The notes under the pieces: model-generated
What the model was told of the DNA's origin: nothing
The model's input: only the letters and a program-made list of their open reading frames with translations
Database searches by the model: none
Assembly: GCA_039680605.1 (NCBI GenBank)
Contig: JBDKTA010000063.1
Span: 61,423 to 125,422 of the forward strand
From: Planctomycetaceae bacterium
Lineage (GTDB): Bacteria > Planctomycetota > Phycisphaerae > SM23-33
DNA: 64,000 bases
Direction of reading: 5' to 3'
Position numbers and translations under genes: made by a program
Part shown: positions 60,910-64,000 of the stretch, piece by piece
Position numbering within the stretch: position 1 is the stretch's first letter
How the letters are laid out: each line of letters starts with the position of its first letter

Positions 60910-62136
60910 CTACCTCGGATACGCTGCAAACTCCATCTTGATCACGGCGCACTGGCAGATCTTATCGGGGCAGCCCTTGGGCAAGCCGCTGATGACGATC
61001 TTCTCGCCTTCCTGCGTGAACTTCAGGGGCTTTTTGGTCGTCAGCAGCGAGCACTTGAGCAGCTTGGTATGCACCTTGTCGATGGTGATGGTGCTCTTAC
61101 CGGGCCACTTGAACAGCCACAGGTATCCGGTCGTGCCGTGCTTGGTCCACTTGGCGCCGGTGGGGACCGTCAACTGCCCCAGGGCCTCGGCGCGTTCGTT
61201 GGTGCCGTAGACGGCTTCGCCGTTGACCTTGAGCCACTTGCCGACGGTGGCCAGGCGCTCGACCTCGATGTCGCGGATCTGGCCGCTATAGGGTTCCGGT
61301 CCGCTGTTGAGCAGGACGTTGCCGCCCATGTTGCAGACGGTGGCCAGCAGGTCCAGGATCCCGCGCGGCGTGTAATACTTGCTCTTGGGCGTCGGGTGCC
61401 AGGCCCACGTGCCGTTGAACGTCATGCAGCATTCCCAGTCCTGGTCCGGATACGCCGTCGAGGTGATGTGGCCTTCGGAGCAGGTGAAGTCCTGGTACGT
61501 CAGCGAGCGGTCGTTGATGATGATGCCCGGCTGATGCTTGCGGACCATGGCGTTGATCTCGGCCGAATCCCACTCGCCGCCGTAGCCCATCGGCGAGGGC
61601 TCATCGTACCAGAGGATGCTGACTTCGCCGTACTGCGTCATCAGCTCGCGCAGGAGGCCCTTGGTGTACTTGAGGATCTCCTGGCGGTATTTCTCGTCGG
61701 TGCGGGCCTGTTCCTTGATGCCGGTGTGGCGGTCGTTGAGGGCGTAGTAGAAGCCGACCTTGAGCCCGAACTCGCGGCAGGCCTTGACGAACTCGGCCAC
61801 CAGGTCGCGCTTGGGTCCGTAGTTGACGGCGCAGAACGGGTTGACCTTCGAGTTCCACAGCGGGAATCCGCAGTTGTGCTTGGTCGTCAGGACGGCGTAC
61901 TTCATCCCGCCGGCGTGGGCGGTCTTGATCCAGTTGCGCACGGCGTCTTTGTCGGGCCTGAGCTTTTCGACGCGCAGGCGGTCGTGGTCCTCGGGCGTGT
62001 TGGCCTCGGGGTGCTCTTCGAGCCACTTGTACTGCGGGTCCATCCACTGCGAAAACATGTTGTAGTGGATGAACATGCCGAAACGCGCCTCGCGCCACCA
62101 TTTCATGCGTGCATCTTTTGCGGCCACATCATTCAT
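60910..62136 (-). CDS. Alpha-L-fucosidase-like glycoside hydrolase (GH29)
   Basis: A 408-residue protein. GH29 features include the N-terminal WWREARFGMFIHYNMFSQ, GMKYAVLTTKHNCGF, FGLKVGFYYALNDRH, the nucleophile region SILWYDEPSP (Asp) and NVLLNSGPEPYSG. There is no signal peptide, so it is either cytoplasmic or exported by an unrecognised route; GH29 proteins in this phylum are often secreted. GGAG precedes the ATG. The acid/base residue is not reliably placed from sequence alone. Substrate could be fucosyl or a related sugar. Confidence 0.93.
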   Translation of the reverse strand: MNDVAAKDARMKWWREARFGMFIHYNMFSQWMDPQYKWLEEHPEANTPEDHDRLRVEKLRPDKDAVRNWIKTAHAGGMKYAVLTTKHNCGFPLWNSKVNPFCAVNYGPKRDLVAEFVKACREFGLKVGFYYALNDRHTGIKEQARTDEKYRQEILKYTKGLLRELMTQYGEVSILWYDEPSPMGYGGEWDSAEINAMVRKHQPGIIINDRSLTYQDFTCSEGHITSTAYPDQDWECCMTFNGTWAWHPTPKSKYYTPRGILDLLATVCNMGGNVLLNSGPEPYSGQIRDIEVERLATVGKWLKVNGEAVYGTNERAEALGQLTVPTGAKWTKHGTTGYLWLFKWPGKSTITIDKVHTKLLKCSLLTTKKPLKFTQEGEKIVISGLPKGCPDKICQCAVIKMEFAAYPR

Positions 62137-62270
62137 AAGTCAACTCCGGTTAGTGAAGGAAAGTAAGGCCGCGCGTAACCTACCCGGCGGCTGCCAACGG
62201 TGCAACCGGAAAAACGGGAGAGTCACGTCCGCGAATGTCACGAATGGGCGGAAGGACGGATGGTTCGATA
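62137..62270. other. Start of the long intergenic region between the GH29 gene and the next
   Basis: The gap 62137-62560 (424 nt) contains no recognised gene in its first ~130 nt; the microsatellite and hairpin cluster listed separately fill the rest. No promoter is convincing. Confidence 0.5.
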
Positions 62271-62310
62271 ATGGATGGATGGATGGATGGATGGATGGAT
62301 GGATGGATGG
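62271..62310. repeat. ATGG tetranucleotide microsatellite, ten units
   Basis: Ten perfect tandem copies of ATGG (40 nt). The repeat lies in non-coding sequence ~130 nt upstream of the GH29 start codon, between that gene and the hairpin cluster. Such tracts are prone to slippage. Confidence 0.97.
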
Positions 62311-62366
62311 CGCCTGCAAAAGCGGCGGCGCGTTGCCGATCAATGTAATCAGGCACATGTTGTGTG

Positions 62367-62537
62367 GCATGGGCGTCTCGCCCATGCTCTTGCTGTGTGG
62401 CATGGGCGTCTCGCCCATGCTCTTGCCGTGTGGCATGGGCGTCTCGCCCATGCTCTTGCTGTGTGGCATGGGCGTCTCGCCCATGCTCCCCAATCTGACT
62501 CTCGCATTCAGGGACACGCACAACGGAGTTGTGCGTG
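62367..62537. repeat. Composite hairpin cluster, second full copy
   Basis: Four copies of stem GCATGGGCG with loop TCT (62367-62387, 62400-62420, 62433-62453, 62466-62486) spaced 33 nt, then stem CACGCACAAC with loop GGA (62515-62537). Same units, order and direction as 4128-4283. It lies just downstream of the stop of the following minus-strand gene (62561). Confidence 0.95.
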
Positions 62538-62560
62538 GCACCCATTCGGGCGGTGCCACG

Positions 62561-63658
62561 CTACTTCGCCAGCGACTTATTGAGCAGCAGGAATCCCAGC
62601 TTGCTCTGGGTAATGATCATGCGGCCGTTGTGGATGGCGATGGCGCCGGGCCCCTGCGGCTGCCACATGTCTTCGCCGATGGCGGTCTTGACGACCTTGA
62701 TGAGCGTCTCCTCGATCTTCTTGCGTTCCTCGGCGTCGCTGACCGGGGCGGTGCCCGGACCGACGTTGAGGTTTTTGGCCAGGGCGATATTGTTGCCCGC
62801 CCCGCCCAGGGCGGCGGCGTTGGCGTCGTCACTGGCGTTGGCGTTGGTGCTCATCCGCGGTCCGGTGAAGCTGGGCGTCACGGCCAGCATGTCGCCGATC
62901 TGGTAGGTCCTGGTGAAGGTCTCGCGATTGAGCGCCGCGCCGGTCGAGATGGTCACCACGTCCTCGTCGACGATCCAGTAGACCGCGTCGAGCTTGGCCT
63001 TGCCGGTCGAAAGCTGCCCCACCAGCAGGTCCAGCGCCTTGGCGACGGTGATGTCGGAGGCATGCATCGTGACGGGGGTCTGCTTGGTGACGCCCGAGGC
63101 CTCAAGGGCGTTCCAGTTGACGTCGAAGTTCATCTTGAGTTCCGGGCGGAGGGTCTTGACGACGTCGGCCAGTTCGGCGTTGTCGAAGTTCCAGTCGCGC
63201 GGAGCGGGTGCGGGCTTGGCCGCGGCGGCGTCGCGCGGGGCCGCCACGCCGGGCGCCGACCCGCGCAGCAGCAATCCCCGCGTGGTGACGCGGACGGTAT
63301 CCTTGTCGACATACCACGCCAGGGGCCGCCCGCTCTTCTCGACCTGCCCGAGCATCATGCCCAGCGCCTCGCCGGGGCTGGTCGCCACGCCCTTGACGAC
63401 GACCTTCTCGCTGTCCTTGACGCCGGTGGCCCGCAGCGATTCCCAGTCAACCTCCATCTTCACGCCGGCCAGCTTGGCGCACTGGGCCAGCGCGTCGGCC
63501 AGGGGAGCGTTGATCGCCAGCTTGGGCAGCGGCGTCTTCATGGCCGCATCGGCGGACACCTTCGTGTCGGTCGCCGGCGCCGCGGGCTGAGTGGTCGCAG
63601 CGGCCCCAAGCGAGACGATTACCAGCAGCATCGCGACAGGAATGAGACGCCCAGGCAT
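62561..63658 (-). CDS. Secreted protein with repeated secretin-N/STN-like segments, unknown
   Basis: A 365-residue protein. AAGGAG supports the ATG at 63658 and a signal peptide (MPGRLIPVAMLLVIVSLGAAA). Two ~100-residue modules share the plan 'short motif, helix with LADAL..L or LADVVKTL, GVKMEVDWESLRATGV / KMNFDVNWNALEASGV, V-x-V-K or V-T-M, ALDLLVGQL or ALGMMLGQV'. This resembles STN/secretin-N-type or DUF4974-like repeats. The C-terminal part (EDMWQPQGPGAIAIHNGRMI) looks like a conserved end of planctomycete proteins of this kind. Function unknown, presumed periplasmic. Confidence 0.88.
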   Translation of the reverse strand: MPGRLIPVAMLLVIVSLGAAATTQPAAPATDTKVSADAAMKTPLPKLAINAPLADALAQCAKLAGVKMEVDWESLRATGVKDSEKVVVKGVATSPGEALGMMLGQVEKSGRPLAWYVDKDTVRVTTRGLLLRGSAPGVAAPRDAAAAKPAPAPRDWNFDNAELADVVKTLRPELKMNFDVNWNALEASGVTKQTPVTMHASDITVAKALDLLVGQLSTGKAKLDAVYWIVDEDVVTISTGAALNRETFTRTYQIGDMLAVTPSFTGPRMSTNANASDDANAAALGGAGNNIALAKNLNVGPGTAPVSDAEERKKIEETLIKVVKTAIGEDMWQPQGPGAIAIHNGRMIITQSKLGFLLLNKSLAK

Positions 63659-64000
63659 GGAAGGCTCCTTGTTGGAGGCAGGTATGTCTGCATCCATTAT
63701 ACCGAGTGTCCTGCCGCCGGGCGACTATGGAGCGCAGCGAGGCCGGTTCGCGGCCTGACCCCGCTGCCGCCACAGAATGATGCGCCCCCGGATATTTCAC
63801 CGCGGAGATCGCCGAGATCGCAGAGATGTTTTCAATGAAAAGACGCCGCATGGACGGTCTGTTTTCAGATTAACCCGGATATTTCACCGCGGAGATCGCA
63901 GAGACCGCAGAGGTGTCTTGAATTAAAAGACTTACAGAAACTTTACGGAGTGGGCCTCATGGACAGTCTGTTTTTTCAGATTAGCGCCGCTTACGACGTG
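63659..64000. repeat. Tandem duplicated TTCACCGCGGAGATCGC element at window end
   Basis: Two direct copies of a ~85-105-nt unit: GGATATTTCACCGCGGAG at 63790 and again at 63877. Each continues into GCAGAG, an AT-rich segment, CATGGAC-GTCTGTTTTCAGATTA (second copy GACAGTCTGTTTTTTCAGATTA) and ends in GATTA. Nothing that looks like a gene is seen in this 342-nt stretch, which is cut by the window edge. Confidence 0.85.

Noticed and set aside
62367..62486. Possible CRISPR array at the second hairpin cluster
   Set aside because: Same reasons as the first cluster: intervening sequence is repeated, not unique, and too short.
62140..62583. Frames with repeated GMGVSPML and HPSIHPSI peptides
   Set aside because: They come from the hairpin cluster and the ATGG microsatellite; no start signal or conserved domain supports a gene.
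1..64000. tRNA, rRNA, riboswitch, prophage or insertion-sequence genes
   Set aside because: Gaps were read for cloverleaf-like or conserved motifs and for transposase, integrase or phage structural motifs; none was convincing by eye. A covariance-model scan (tRNAscan-SE, Rfam) would be decisive and could still reveal a small RNA.

Overview
The window is GC-rich and densely coded on both strands. It looks like chromosomal DNA of a Gram-negative-type bacterium, most probably a planctomycete of the Phycisphaerae kind. This is an inference from four things: three proteins ending in PEP-CTERM sorting tails; a pseudopilin-like protein with a prepilin N-terminus; large secreted beta-propeller and 'GDxLxGxL' repeat proteins of a sort common in Planctomycetota; and many dispersed palindromic intergenic repeats that translate to pseudo-peptides such as HGRDAHAT and GMGVSPML. 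ADP-heptose genes, a TolC-type lipoprotein and RND/MacB-type efflux genes indicate an outer membrane. I saw no rRNA, convincing tRNA, CRISPR array, insertion sequence or prophage.

Layout. 1-344: end of a PEP-CTERM protein. 554-4088 (minus): glycyl-tRNA synthetase, three very small membrane-anchored proteins and biotin synthase, close together. 4393-6093: convergent TIM-barrel amidohydrolase and HAD phosphatase separated by a palindromic repeat. 6255-10192: two tandem paralogous secreted repeat proteins. 10383-11651: sulfatase-maturase-like radical SAM protein with a SEC-C tail. 11710-16937 (minus): a four-gene TolC / adaptor / ATPase / MacB-type permease efflux operon. 17112-19331: RNase R. 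19642-21734: orphan HicB-like protein, zinc-ribbon membrane protein and SGNH hydrolase. 21798-24235: two PEP-CTERM metallophosphoesterases. 24348-28867: RND efflux permease and adaptor. 29035-32910: giant secreted PQQ-propeller / methyltransferase-like protein. 33153-35503: GlmM-type mutase and a MEMO-like protein. 35577-37961: small membrane protein, PgsA-like phosphatidyltransferase, RibBA. 38059-42885: pseudopilin-like protein, HldE, GmhB-like phosphatase with a membrane tail, prenyltransferase-repeat lipoprotein. 43038-44315: DUF1015. 44472-48772: hybrid kinase plus GGDEF response regulator. 48782-52704: polytopic membrane protein, unknown protein, serine acetyltransferase. 52982-53956: HemB. 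53967-55895: PAS hybrid kinase. 56314-58582: a gene remnant followed by a less GC-rich pair (HsdR_N-like nuclease domain plus DUF3800). 58879-63658: AMP-binding synthetase, GH29 fucosidase-like protein, secreted repeat protein.

How the genes work together. Clear functional groups are two multidrug/export-type efflux assemblies, two steps of ADP-heptose synthesis (HldE and a GmhB-like protein), a phosphorelay ending in c-di-GMP synthesis, and cofactor or amino-acid genes (bioB, ribBA, hemB, cysE). The most unusual parts are the HsdR_N/DUF3800 island at 56.8-58.6 kb, several domain fusions, and the many palindromic repeats. In three places such repeats abut or encode the end of a gene.
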